A stretch of DNA of 64,000 bases from assembly GCA_965238045.1 (NCBI GenBank), contig CBDEGU010000005.1, forward strand, positions 124,001 through 188,000, written 5' to 3'. This DNA is from CBDEGU01 sp965238045 (GTDB lineage: Bacteria; Acidobacteriota; Terriglobia; Bryobacterales; UBA6623). The position numbers were made by a program, and so were the translations under genes. The stretch's first letter is position 1, and each line of letters begins with the position of its first letter. Positions 55,973 through 63,493 of the stretch are shown here, one piece after another. A model generated the notes under the pieces. It was not told the DNA's origin. It searched no databases and was given only the letters and a program-made list of their open reading frames with translations.

Positions 55973-56635
55973 TCAAGCCTTACGCTTGATCTCAACGCGG
56001 ATTTCACCGGTCTGGTTCGGCTCGTTACCGCCTCGGGCAACGGCTGTCGGTGTATCGCCGTAATCAATCGCGGGAAGGAGTATTCGGTCGGACCAGTCCG
56101 CGATGCGACCGTTGCCATCGGTTTGTGTGGGTCGGGATAACTCACTACGGGTCTTGCCAACTAGATCATCTCTGTGGACCAGCAAGATCCAGGTATCCCG
56201 CTTGTCTAGACGCTGGAGGCGTTTGACCTCGGCCTGCTCTAGTTCCGGCAGAATCCACCGAACGTTGGACGCAACGGCGTTGACCGTGACTGAGCCCTTC
56301 GTACAACTTGACTTGGGCCGCCGCCCCTTGCATCCCGTTGCTTCGTTGCCACCGGAAACAGTGATAGCGACCGCCGCATCGGGACTCACCACAAGAGGTT
56401 GACCCTTTACGTTCTCCGCTTCCCAACCTTTGGGAGTGAGAAGGTCCCGGAGCGCCTTGGTCGTTTCTGACCACATAACGAATCCTGAATGAGAGGCGGG
56501 GTGGTGCCGAGTCGAGGCCGCAGCCGCTTCATGGCCAGCCGTCACAGCATCGAGCAAGATCTGTTCCGTCAGACCCAGTCCTGCAAGTTCTCCAGCCGCC
56601 TCAATGGTTTCAGAGTACACTCTGTATGGTTGCAT
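55973..56635 (-). CDS. Unknown 220-aa protein paired with ImmA/IrrE gene (IS passenger)
   Basis: A 220-residue protein that I do not recognise. The N-terminal helix (YSETIEAAGELAGLGLTEQILLDAVTAGHEAAAAS) precedes a mixed alpha/beta part with ALRDLLTPKGWEAENVKGQPLVVSPDAAVAITVSGG and KRDTWILLVHRDDLVGKTRSELS. It ends in a basic tail (EIRVEIKRKA). No signal peptide or membrane segment. It is the first gene of a two-gene operon with the protease 13 bp downstream. It could be the protease's target or a toxin-like partner; this is inferred from position only. Confidence 0.75.
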   Translation of the reverse strand: MQPYRVYSETIEAAGELAGLGLTEQILLDAVTAGHEAAAASTRHHPASHSGFVMWSETTKALRDLLTPKGWEAENVKGQPLVVSPDAAVAITVSGGNEATGCKGRRPKSSCTKGSVTVNAVASNVRWILPELEQAEVKRLQRLDKRDTWILLVHRDDLVGKTRSELSRPTQTDGNGRIADWSDRILLPAIDYGDTPTAVARGGNEPNQTGEIRVEIKRKA

Positions 56636-56679
56636 CGTGTTTTAGTTCTCCAACGCCAACGCCGTCTTCTCTTCCTGAT

Positions 56680-56691
56680 ATGATACATCAT
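56680..56691. promoter_or_regulatory. Palindrome upstream of the ImmA/IrrE operon, candidate operator
   Basis: ATGAT-AC-ATCAT is a perfect inverted repeat with a 2-bp spacer, 45 bp upstream of the 220-aa gene start and about 90 bp upstream of the divergent transposase start. An XRE protein encoded in the operon could bind it. Confidence 0.45.
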
Positions 56692-56743
56692 CCGAGGTTG
56701 AAAAACAAGAAGTTTATTCTCTAATCGTATGAAAAAAAAGATC

Positions 56744-56772
56744 TTGACACTGTTGTCCTTCTCAAGCATAAT
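56744..56772 (+). promoter_or_regulatory. Near-consensus sigma-70 promoter for the transposase
   Basis: TTGACA (56744-56749) and CATAAT (56767-56772) are separated by 17 bp. All six -35 and five of six -10 bases match. Transcription would begin near 56779, at or just before the family-consistent ATG at 56780, implying a leaderless or very short-leader mRNA. Confidence 0.75.
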
Positions 56773-56779
56773 GGTCAGT

Positions 56780-57613
56780 ATGAATAATCTGCCTACAGCC
56801 AAGCGCGTCCAGATCGTATCAGCCCTCGTAGAAGGTTGTAGCCTGCGGGCGACGACCCGGATGGTGGGCTGCTCCATCAACACGGTCACGAAGCTGCTTG
56901 TGGACCTCGGTGTCGTTTGCGCCAAGTATCAGGATGAGGTCATGCAAAACCTGCCCTGCAAGCGGATTCAGTGTGACGAAATTTGGTCGTTCTGCTACGC
57001 GAAGCAAAAGAACGTCCCTGAGGACAAGCGCGGCCAGTTCGGATTCGGTGATGTCTGGACGTGGACGGCTATTTGTGCCGACACGAAGCTGATTCCGACG
57101 TGGTTCACCGGTGACCGTGGCGCGGGCAGCGCGTGGGAGTTCATGCAGGACCTAGCCCCGCGCCTTGCGGAGCGCGTGCAACTCACCACCGACGGCCACA
57201 GGGTCTACCTGGATGCAGTCGATGAGGCGTTTCGCAGCAACATCGATTATGCGATGCTCCAGAAGATCTACGGAAGGGACGAAAGCGAGCCGGAGACGCG
57301 CTACAGTCCGCCTAAGGTCAACGGAACGAAGCGGGAAGTGAAGATCGGCAACCCTGACCCGGAACACGTCTCGACCAGCTACATCGAGCGCCAAAACCTG
57401 ACGATGCGAATGTCGATGCGCCGCTTCACGCGCCTGAGCAACGGATTCTCAAAGAAGATCCAGAACCATGCTCACGCGGTCGCGATTCATTTCATGTACT
57501 ACAACTTCGCGAGGATTCACAAGAGCCTGCGTGTGACTCCGGCGATGGAGGCGGGCGTTTCGCATCACGTTTGGTCGCTCGAAGAAATTATTGGGCTGCT
57601 GGATTCAAACTGA
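56780..57613 (+). CDS. IS1-family-like DDE transposase
   Basis: A 277-residue transposase. The N-terminal part NNLPTAKRVQIVSALVEGCS, with RMVGCSINTVTKLLVDLG, is a helix-turn-helix as in IS1-type elements. The catalytic core has D in QCDEIWSF, D in LTTDGHRVYL and E in TSYIERQNLTMR, so the DDE triad looks intact. The frame begins at 56729, but the promoter and the family N-terminus favour the ATG at 56780. The 3' end runs into the right inverted repeat (the stop lies within it). Confidence 0.9.
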   Translation: MNNLPTAKRVQIVSALVEGCSLRATTRMVGCSINTVTKLLVDLGVVCAKYQDEVMQNLPCKRIQCDEIWSFCYAKQKNVPEDKRGQFGFGDVWTWTAICADTKLIPTWFTGDRGAGSAWEFMQDLAPRLAERVQLTTDGHRVYLDAVDEAFRSNIDYAMLQKIYGRDESEPETRYSPPKVNGTKREVKIGNPDPEHVSTSYIERQNLTMRMSMRRFTRLSNGFSKKIQNHAHAVAIHFMYYNFARIHKSLRVTPAMEAGVSHHVWSLEEIIGLLDSN

Positions 57614-57623
57614 GACACTACCG
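57596..57623 (-). repeat. Right terminal inverted repeat of the IS1-like element
   Basis: 28 bp, the reverse complement of 54568-54595 with two mismatches. It contains the transposase stop codon. Confidence 0.9.
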
Positions 57624-59016
57624 TTTTCTCCGCCGCGCCGCGGGCGCATCCGCCGCTGTCGCGGCGGGGAGCTTCGTTACGTCCTCTGATCTCGAAGCCG
57701 CCATGCAGAGCGTCGGCACGATGTCCACGCCCTCGCAACTCAAGATCACCGACCTGCCCGTGGCGACGCTCGGAGGCGTGCCCTTCCGCTCGCCGCTGCT
57801 CAAGATCTACACCAATCAAGGCCTGGCCGGGCTGGGGGAAGTCCGGGACGGCGCCGATGCCCGTTATGCCCTCATGCTGAAAAGCCGCATTCTTGGCGAA
57901 AACCCATGTAATGTAGACCGCCTCTTCCGTCGCATCAAACAGTTCGGCGGACACGCCCGCCAAGGCGGCGGCGTCTGCGGCGTCGAGATGGCGCTGTGGG
58001 ACCTCGCCGGCAAGGCTTACAACGTCCCTGTCTATCAGATGCTCGGAGGCAAGTTTCGCGACCGGGTTCGCCTGTATGCCGACACGAGCATGTCACGTGA
58101 TCCCGCCGAGTACGGCCGGCGCATGAAGGCCCGGCTCGACATGGGCTACACGTTTCTGAAGATGGACCTCGGCGTGCGGCTGGTCGAGGACAAGCCCGGT
58201 ACGGTCACCCGGCCGCTGGGCCCTGTCTCCCGTCACGACGCGCGCAACGTGATGCACATGTTCACCAGCCGCGAGATCACCGACAAAGGCATCGAAATGA
58301 TGGCCGATTACGTTGCCGTCGTCCGCGAGCAGGTCGGCATGGAAGTGCCGCTGGCGGCGGATCATTTCGGGCATATCGGTGTGAACAGTTGTATCCGGCT
58401 GGCGCGGGCGCTCGAGAAGTACAACATGGCCTGGCTCGAGGACATGGTCCCCTGGCAGTTTCCCAAGCTGATGAAACAGATTACCGGCGCCGTGGATGTG
58501 CCCATCCTGACCGGTGAGGACATCTATCTCAAGGAGCCCTTTCAGGAGCTCGTGGATCTGCAAGCGGTGGACATGATCCACCCAGACCTGGCGACATCGG
58601 GCGGCTTGCTCGAAACCAAGAAGATCGGCGACCTGGCCATGGAAGGCGGCGTGGCGATGGCGATGCACTTCGCCGGCTCGCCGGTGTCATTCATGGCCAA
58701 TCTGCACTGCGCGGCGGCGACGGAAAACTTCGTGGCGCTCGAGAATCACTCGGTCGATGTGCCGTTCTGGGAAGATCTGGTCAGCGGTCCGCCCAAGCCC
58801 TTGATCGAGGACGGATTCGCCAAAGTGCCCGATCGGCCGGGCCTGGGAGTGGAACTGGTCGACGAAGTGGTGAAGCAGCACCTCGCCGAGCCGGGTTATT
58901 TTGAACCGACGCCTGAGTGGAACAAGCGCAGGACCAACGACCGGCTCTGGAGCATGAATCCCTCGCTGGCGCCGCGGGGCCGGAAAGCGGCTGTGGGCCG
59001 GCTATTCAAGGTCTAG
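57622..59016 (+). CDS. Enolase-superfamily (RspA/ManD-like) enzyme, 5' end removed by the IS element
   Basis: The frame runs continuously to 59016. The barrel has K-x-D in FLKMDLG, the metal ligands D in VPLAADHFGHIG, E in MAWLEDMVPWQ and E in ILTGEDIYL, then H in AMHFAGSPVSF; this is the arrangement of the RspA/mannonate-dehydratase-like branch, so the catalytic part looks intact. The residues after the IS end, RFLRRAAGASAAVAAGS, are the core of a twin-arginine signal, whose start is lost. The frame can be entered from a TTG within the IS (57571) or from ATGs at 57703 or 57721, the latter giving a cytosolic product. It overlaps the convergent MOSC gene by 15 bp. Confidence 0.82.
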   Translation, partial: RFLRRAAGASAAVAAGSFVTSSDLEAAMQSVGTMSTPSQLKITDLPVATLGGVPFRSPLLKIYTNQGLAGLGEVRDGADARYALMLKSRILGENPCNVDRLFRRIKQFGGHARQGGGVCGVEMALWDLAGKAYNVPVYQMLGGKFRDRVRLYADTSMSRDPAEYGRRMKARLDMGYTFLKMDLGVRLVEDKPGTVTRPLGPVSRHDARNVMHMFTSREITDKGIEMMADYVAVVREQVGMEVPLAADHFGHIGVNSCIRLARALEKYNMAWLEDMVPWQFPKLMKQITGAVDVPILTGEDIYLKEPFQELVDLQAVDMIHPDLATSGGLLETKKIGDLAMEGGVAMAMHFAGSPVSFMANLHCAAATENFVALENHSVDVPFWEDLVSGPPKPLIEDGFAKVPDRPGLGVELVDEVVKQHLAEPGYFEPTPEWNKRRTNDRLWSMNPSLAPRGRKAAVGRLFKV

Positions 59017-59787
59017 ATCCAGCTCGGCGCCGGTTTCGAGTATTTTCCCGGCTTCGGACGGATCGAGCCTGGTGTTGACGGCAAAGCGGTAGTGGTGATC
59101 GAAGCGTCCGGGTTCGGCCCAAGCGGGCAGAGTTTCTCGGCGCTTCGCGGCAAAGAGCTTCGCGAAGCCGAGGTCCGTGACCGCGCCGCTGCGGGAATCC
59201 CGGCTCGGCACGGTGCAACGCGCGCAGGGGTTGACGCCTTCGAGCATCACATCGCCGATACGGAACCGGACCGTCTCGCCCGGCGCGCCCAAAAGACGAT
59301 CCTCCCAGAAGGTCGGCACGCCGCCGATTTCAAGGTTGGCGCGGAAGCGCCGGCGGGCTTCCGCGACGCCTAGACCGAACCAGGAGGCGACCGCCTCGAG
59401 CGAGGCCGTGCTGATCAGCGTGGGGCCGCCGGCGGCGGTGTCGTCAGGGAAGCCATTTTCGGAATCACGGGTAACGCGGACCAGAGTCCCCAGACGTTCC
59501 GAGAGCCACTCGGAGATCTCGTCACGGCCCTTTTCGAGGTGAAAGGGGCGCGGGCCGCCGCCGTCGTCGAAAGTAATCTCTCCGAATCCAAGCTCAACTT
59601 CCGAGCGAATCGGAAGCAGCCGCTCGCCGAATCGCTTGGCGTTGACAAAGTTGCCATCGGCGTCGAGCAGGCAGTATTCGCGGTCGTGTGCCAGCGCGCC
59701 CGAGCGCAGCAAAACGGCCTCGGAAACATCTTGTCCGTCGAAGGACTTCAAGGGAAAGATTCGAATGCGGGCGAGATGCGGGTTCAT
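59002..59787 (-). CDS. MOSC-domain protein
   Basis: A 261-residue protein with the MOSC N-terminal beta-barrel (RIRIFPLKSFDGQDVSEAVL, AHDREYCLLDADG) and the C-terminal MOSC domain. The MOSC part has FWEDRLLGAPGETVRFRIGDVMLEGVNPCARC, whose cysteine pair carries sulfur in molybdenum-cofactor sulfurase-related proteins. The role is probably in molybdopterin or sulfur transfer, such as amidoxime reduction. No molybdoenzyme is adjacent. It overlaps the convergent enolase-superfamily gene by 15 bp. Confidence 0.9.
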   Translation of the reverse strand: MNPHLARIRIFPLKSFDGQDVSEAVLLRSGALAHDREYCLLDADGNFVNAKRFGERLLPIRSEVELGFGEITFDDGGGPRPFHLEKGRDEISEWLSERLGTLVRVTRDSENGFPDDTAAGGPTLISTASLEAVASWFGLGVAEARRRFRANLEIGGVPTFWEDRLLGAPGETVRFRIGDVMLEGVNPCARCTVPSRDSRSGAVTDLGFAKLFAAKRRETLPAWAEPGRFDHHYRFAVNTRLDPSEAGKILETGAELDLDLE

Positions 59788-59968
59788 GAACGGGTTCCGT
59801 CGGCGAGAGCGAATCGCGCGGATGATTCCATCTGGTCCGGGGACCGGGTCTGCACGATCGGGCTGTCCCGGAACCGAACTGGCGGCGCGGCGCGCGACGG
59901 CCTGGATGGGACGCCAGGGCCACCGCCGTCCCCGGCGCTCAGTAACCGGCCGCTCAGTATCCAGACGC

Positions 59969-60214
59969 TCAGTACGAGGGAGGCAGGCGAACGAATTCGT
60001 AGCTGCCCGGATCTAGACCCCGTCCGCGCAGCATGGCCACGCAGTCCCCGACCGAATCGCCAATCGCCTCGATGCGCTGCAAAGGCAGTGTCTTGGGAGT
60101 ATAGACCTCACGAGCGATATACTTGCCGGCGAGCGACTCCCGTTCGGCCAGCGTCAAGCGGTCGGGCGCCCGGCCCACAAACGATTTCAGATCCACATCC
60201 GGCACCGAAGTCAT
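59969..60214 (-). CDS. Small conserved protein of unknown function
   Basis: An 81-residue product from the ATG at 60214 (MTSVPDVDLKSFVGRAP), with ATG at 60223 as an alternative. It contains RLTLAERESLAGKYIAREVYTPKTLPLQRIEAIGDSVGDCVAMLRGRGLDP, a coherent alpha/beta pattern with no low-complexity bias. I do not recognise a named family. It lies between the MOSC gene and the fragmented secreted gene on the same strand, with no obvious link to either. Confidence 0.6.
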   Translation of the reverse strand: MTSVPDVDLKSFVGRAPDRLTLAERESLAGKYIAREVYTPKTLPLQRIEAIGDSVGDCVAMLRGRGLDPGSYEFVRLPPSY

Positions 60215-60420
60215 AGGCCTCATTGGAGCAAACCTGCCCGCGAGGAGCAAGCGCCGCGGTTGCGGATCTTCTCTTCCAGTTCCGCTTCGACAGGACGAAG
60301 CGAGGGCGCCGCGGCAACAGTTTCCAACACTACGGCCTCTAGTGCGAGATCCCAGTGAGAGATCAACGAGAAAACCCGCGGCGGGTTTTCAACCGTCCAT
60401 CAGACTGATGGCCGGTTTCT

Positions 60421-60840
60421 TTAGGGTTCCTTTCTTCCGGTATCTTGCTCTTTCTTGATAAGGTTCTCGTAGTTGCCTTCCGCGACCGGTGCGTGAAGCT
60501 GCTGTCGATGAATCACTTGACCTGACTTGGAGACCGTCACCTCGTATGTGCCGGGCTTAACGTGTAAGAAATACTGCCCCAAACCATTCGTATCAGTACA
60601 AGAACCGTGCTCACCTGCGGTAAGACACACTGTCACATGTGCCGCCCGCTGATCATTCAGCAAAAGTTCACCGCGGATCCATGCATGAGTAGGGACGTCT
60701 GAAGCAACTAGCGGAGATGTAACATCCCAATTGGCTGGAAGAGTGAAGTCATGAATCTCCTGCTCTGGATACTGGATCAGGATCGGTGCATACCTGACGG
60801 TTAAGAGCCCATGGAAACTGGCTTCTACTGAGTCCCGCAT
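60421..60840 (-). pseudogene. C-terminal fragment of a secreted carboxypeptidase-regulatory-like protein
   Basis: The 139-residue fragment has HAWIRGELLLNDQRAAHVTVCLT, TDTNGLGQYFLHVKPGTYEVTVSKSG: a CarboxypepD_reg-like beta-sandwich, with a final basic tail. Its own ATG (MRDSVEASFHG) lies at the edge of the IS630-type element. The N-terminal half is found at 61880-62178 on the same strand, so the gene was split by the insertion. It may be translated poorly or not at all. Confidence 0.7.
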
Positions 60841-60842
60841 AA

Positions 60843-61880
60843 TACCACGTCAATCGAAACAAAGAGAAGACTGCTTCCAGAAAGCGGCAATCAAACGCGG
60901 CTTGCGGCGCATGCGGCGTAGTGCTTGGCGAGCGCGTTGGTCGAGTTCCCAATAGTCCTTCGGGCAGACGCTGGGCAGTTCGTGCTGCTTCCAGTAAGCC
61001 CAGATGTATTCCACCGGGTTCAGCTCCGGCGCATAGGGCGGCAGGTACTCCGTTGCGATGTGACCCTCGGAGAGCTCGATGAACTCCTCTACCAGACGGC
61101 TGCGGTGCGCCGGCAGTCGGTCCCAGACGATCAGTAGCGGCTCTTGGATGTGGCCTGCCAAGGCCTTCAGGAAGTCGATGACCTCGAGTTCCCCGATCGC
61201 GCCAGGGTACAGCCGGAAGTAGAAGTTGCGGAAGCTCAGCCCGGCCGCTACCGAAAGCTTCTTCCAGTTGAAGTTGAACTCCAGGACCGGCGTCTCGCCG
61301 CGCGGCGCCCAGGTGCGGCAACGATGCGGCTTCTGAGTTAATCCGCTTTCGTCGATGAAGACGATCGTGCGGCCTTGTTGGCAGGCTTTTTTTTAACGCG
61401 GGGCCAGGTCGTGCGCTGCCAGCCGCGGATCGCCCCTTCGTTGCGCTCGCGGGCCTTGCCGACCCGACGTTGCGGGCTCCAGCCGAGCGCCCGCAGGATC
61501 TTCCAGACGTGGCCTGCGTGGTAGCGCACGCCGAACTGGTCGGCGATCAGACGAGCGATGCGCGGGCAGGTCCACAGCGGCGTCGGGAAGCCGTGCGCTT
61601 CGGGGCCTTGAAGCAACTGCGACTCCAGGCGCTCGAGTTGGGCGGCGTCTAACCGCGGTTTGCGTCCGGCACGTCCCGCCTTACGCAACCCGGTCGGGCC
61701 TCGCTCGCGATATCACCGCCGCCACTCACTGACTGTTTGCCGCGCGACCTTGAGTCGCCGCGCCGTTTCGGACTGATTACATCCTGCATCGAGCAACCGC
61801 ATCGCTTCGAAACGGCGCTTCTCTAGCGCCTCGAAATCCCGCCGTCCGCTTTGCCCACTTCTCATACATAGATAGACGTA
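60843..61880 (-). mobile_element. IS630-type element splitting a secreted protein gene
   Basis: About 1.04 kb, containing only a transposase gene. Degenerate ends are suggested by ACGTCAATC...GAGAAG near 60847-60869 and, on the opposite strand, ACGTCTATC...GAGAAG near 61880-61858; the inverted repeats are imperfect, so the exact borders are uncertain. TA dinucleotides, the IS630 target, flank both borders. It separates the N- and C-terminal halves of a secreted carboxypeptidase-regulatory-like protein. Confidence 0.75.
60850..61865 (-). pseudogene. IS630-family transposase with an in-frame stop and A8 slippery site
   Basis: Read from the ATG at 61865, the N-terminal part (MRLLDAGCNQSETARRLKVA) is an IS630 helix-turn-helix, but codon 51 is TGA (61715-61713). 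After it the frame continues through PTGLRKAGRAGRKP to the end of an A8 run (T8 at 61387-61394 on the plus strand). A -1 shift there gives ACQQGRTIVFIDESGL, then LLIVWDRLPAHRS and NPVEYIWAYW, completing the DDE triad, and a stop at 60850. Programmed -1 shifting on A6-A8 is normal for the family; the TGA is not, so the enzyme is probably dead. Confidence 0.85.
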
Positions 61881-62178
61881 TCCAATCACCAAAAGGTGTC
61901 ATGTTATTTGCGGGATTCAATAGGTAGTAGGTGCCATTCGCTACCTCGTCGATTCTATACTTACCCGCCGTATTTGTATATTCTTCCCACCACTTACCGT
62001 CACCCGACAATGGAACCAACAGCACTCGCACGCCCGCGATCGGATGCCCTGATGGCGCCGAGACTATGCCCTTTATCGCAGGAGGCGCAATATTCTTCCA
62101 GGGCAGATCCTGACCATGTCCGCTAATGCCAAGTACCAGCAATAGCAGAATTCCAGAAGCAACCCCTCTGAATCTCAT
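61881..62178 (-). pseudogene. N-terminal fragment of a secreted carboxypeptidase-regulatory-like protein
   Basis: The start ATG at 62178 follows a strong Shine-Dalgarno (AAGGAGATTTCCG). The product has a signal peptide (GVASGILLLLVLGISGHGQ) and one CarboxypepD_reg-like domain (IKGIVSAPSGHPIAGVRVLL, NTAGKYRIDEVANGTYYLL). The reading frame then enters the IS630-type element and stops at 61777. The matching C-terminal half lies at 60421-60840. Confidence 0.75.
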
Positions 62179-62220
62179 CGGAAATCTCCTTGTCCCAGGA
62201 TGCGTTCTCTTGGACCGCCT

Positions 62221-63384
62221 TCAAAGCGTCTCAAGCGGATGACGGCGGTCTTCGAGCGGCAATTCCACTCGCGCCCCGGTCTTTTGTGATTGGTAGATGG
62301 AAACGATCATCTCGATTGACCAGCGGCCGTCGTGCTCGCTGCAAACCGGCTTGTGGTCGCGCTCGATGGCGTCGAGCAAATCTTCTACCAGAAAGGCGTT
62401 GGCCTGTTGGCGGCCTTCGGCCTGGAAATTCCCGCCGGGCGGTTCGGTCAGCTCGACCGGTTCCCAGCCCGCATCGCCGCCAGCCACCCAGCTTGGCGAG
62501 CGCAGGATCAGGGGCTGCCCGTTGGGGTAGATCGCGTTCGGCAGGAAGATCACGCCCTTGTTGCCGTAGATCGTCGTACCGAAGCGCTGCGGATGCGTCC
62601 GGTCGCTGGCCTTCGAGCCGAAATAACTGTGCACGCCGCCGTCGTAGGAAAACATGGCCGCGATTTGATTCCCGGCCACCGGCCCGATCGGTTCCGACGG
62701 CCTGCGGACGTGCCGCCGGGTGATTTCTTCGCCGTCCTGGGTGACATGGGCGAAGACCCAGCGCGGATCGCCGAGAAAGTAGCGCGACATGTCGCAGAGG
62801 TGCGAGCCAAGCACCATCAGATCCTCGCCGCCGGCCCGGCGGTCCTCCTTGCCCCGGCAGCGGAGTTCCTGCATCGAGCCGATTTCGCCGGCCTCGATCA
62901 TCGCGCGCACGCGCCGCACAAACGGTGAACGGCGCATCTGGTGCGCTAGTTGCACCTTCACTTTGTTGCGCCTGATGGCCTCGACCATCTTGTCGGCGTC
63001 GGCCAGGTTGCGGGCGAAGGGTTTCTCAAGGAAGATGTGACAACCCACCTCGGCCGCCGCGGTCACCATCGCGACGCGCTGGTCGAGCCAGCGCGGCCCA
63101 ATCGATACGATGTCGGGTTTCTCTTTCTCGAGTAGTTCGTGGTAATCGCGATAGGCGCGCGGGGCGCCGGTACGCTCCAGAGCTTTGGCGCGGCCGGCAT
63201 CGTCCGGGTCGGCGACCGCCACGATATCGGTGGAGTCGAACGCTTGCCAGACCGTATCGAGCCCGTGGCCGTAGTTGCCATGCCCGGTGTGGCCGATGAC
63301 ACCCACACGATACTTTTTGCCCGCCGCCGAGGCCCCCGTCGCCAGACCCGCCAAACCCGCCCGCAGAAAAGATCGCCGATGCAA
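62221..63384 (-). CDS. Tat-exported Gfo/Idh/MocA-family oxidoreductase
   Basis: A 387-residue oxidoreductase. The N-terminus HRRSFLRAGLAGLATGASA is a twin-arginine signal. The Rossmann domain follows: YRVGVIGHTGHGNYGHG, IVAVADPDDAGRA, and the family EKP motif in HIFLEKPFARNLADA. These enzymes oxidise or reduce sugars with NAD(P), which is rare outside the cytoplasm but typical of Tat-exported glucose-fructose oxidoreductase. The start is inferred as TTG at 63384, preceded by GGGGGTGG; the frame continues to 63468 without a better site. Confidence 0.88.
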   Translation of the reverse strand: MHRRSFLRAGLAGLATGASAAGKKYRVGVIGHTGHGNYGHGLDTVWQAFDSTDIVAVADPDDAGRAKALERTGAPRAYRDYHELLEKEKPDIVSIGPRWLDQRVAMVTAAAEVGCHIFLEKPFARNLADADKMVEAIRRNKVKVQLAHQMRRSPFVRRVRAMIEAGEIGSMQELRCRGKEDRRAGGEDLMVLGSHLCDMSRYFLGDPRWVFAHVTQDGEEITRRHVRRPSEPIGPVAGNQIAAMFSYDGGVHSYFGSKASDRTHPQRFGTTIYGNKGVIFLPNAIYPNGQPLILRSPSWVAGGDAGWEPVELTEPPGGNFQAEGRQQANAFLVEDLLDAIERDHKPVCSEHDGRWSIEMIVSIYQSQKTGARVELPLEDRRHPLETL

Positions 63385-63493
63385 GTTCCACCCCCAAACA
63401 ACGCTGATTTCGGCCCCGTCCTTGCGCCCATGCCCGCGACGCAGGCGACCGCAACCGGAGTCTAGCATCTTGGCGAAGAGGCCGAGGCGGGTG

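Larger units (their letters stand above)
54568..57623. mobile_element. IS1-like element with 28-bp inverted repeats and three passenger genes
   Basis: Terminal inverted repeats lie at 54568-54595 and 57596-57623; they match at 26 of 28 positions (both read CGGTAGTGTC then CAGTTTGAATCC on their own strand). Between them are the IS1-like transposase gene at the right end and, to its left, a small KGGKARA gene, an XRE-ImmA/IrrE gene and an unknown 220-aa gene. The total is 3056 bp, much longer than a bare IS of this type (about 1 kb). No clear target duplication: flanks AAAATCTC and GTTTTCTC share only TCTC. It truncates the gene to its right. Confidence 0.85.

Noticed and set aside
54558..57630. 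Clean target-site duplication for the IS1-like element
   Set aside because: The flanks AAAATCTC and GTTTTCTC agree only in TCTC, so no duplication can be claimed.
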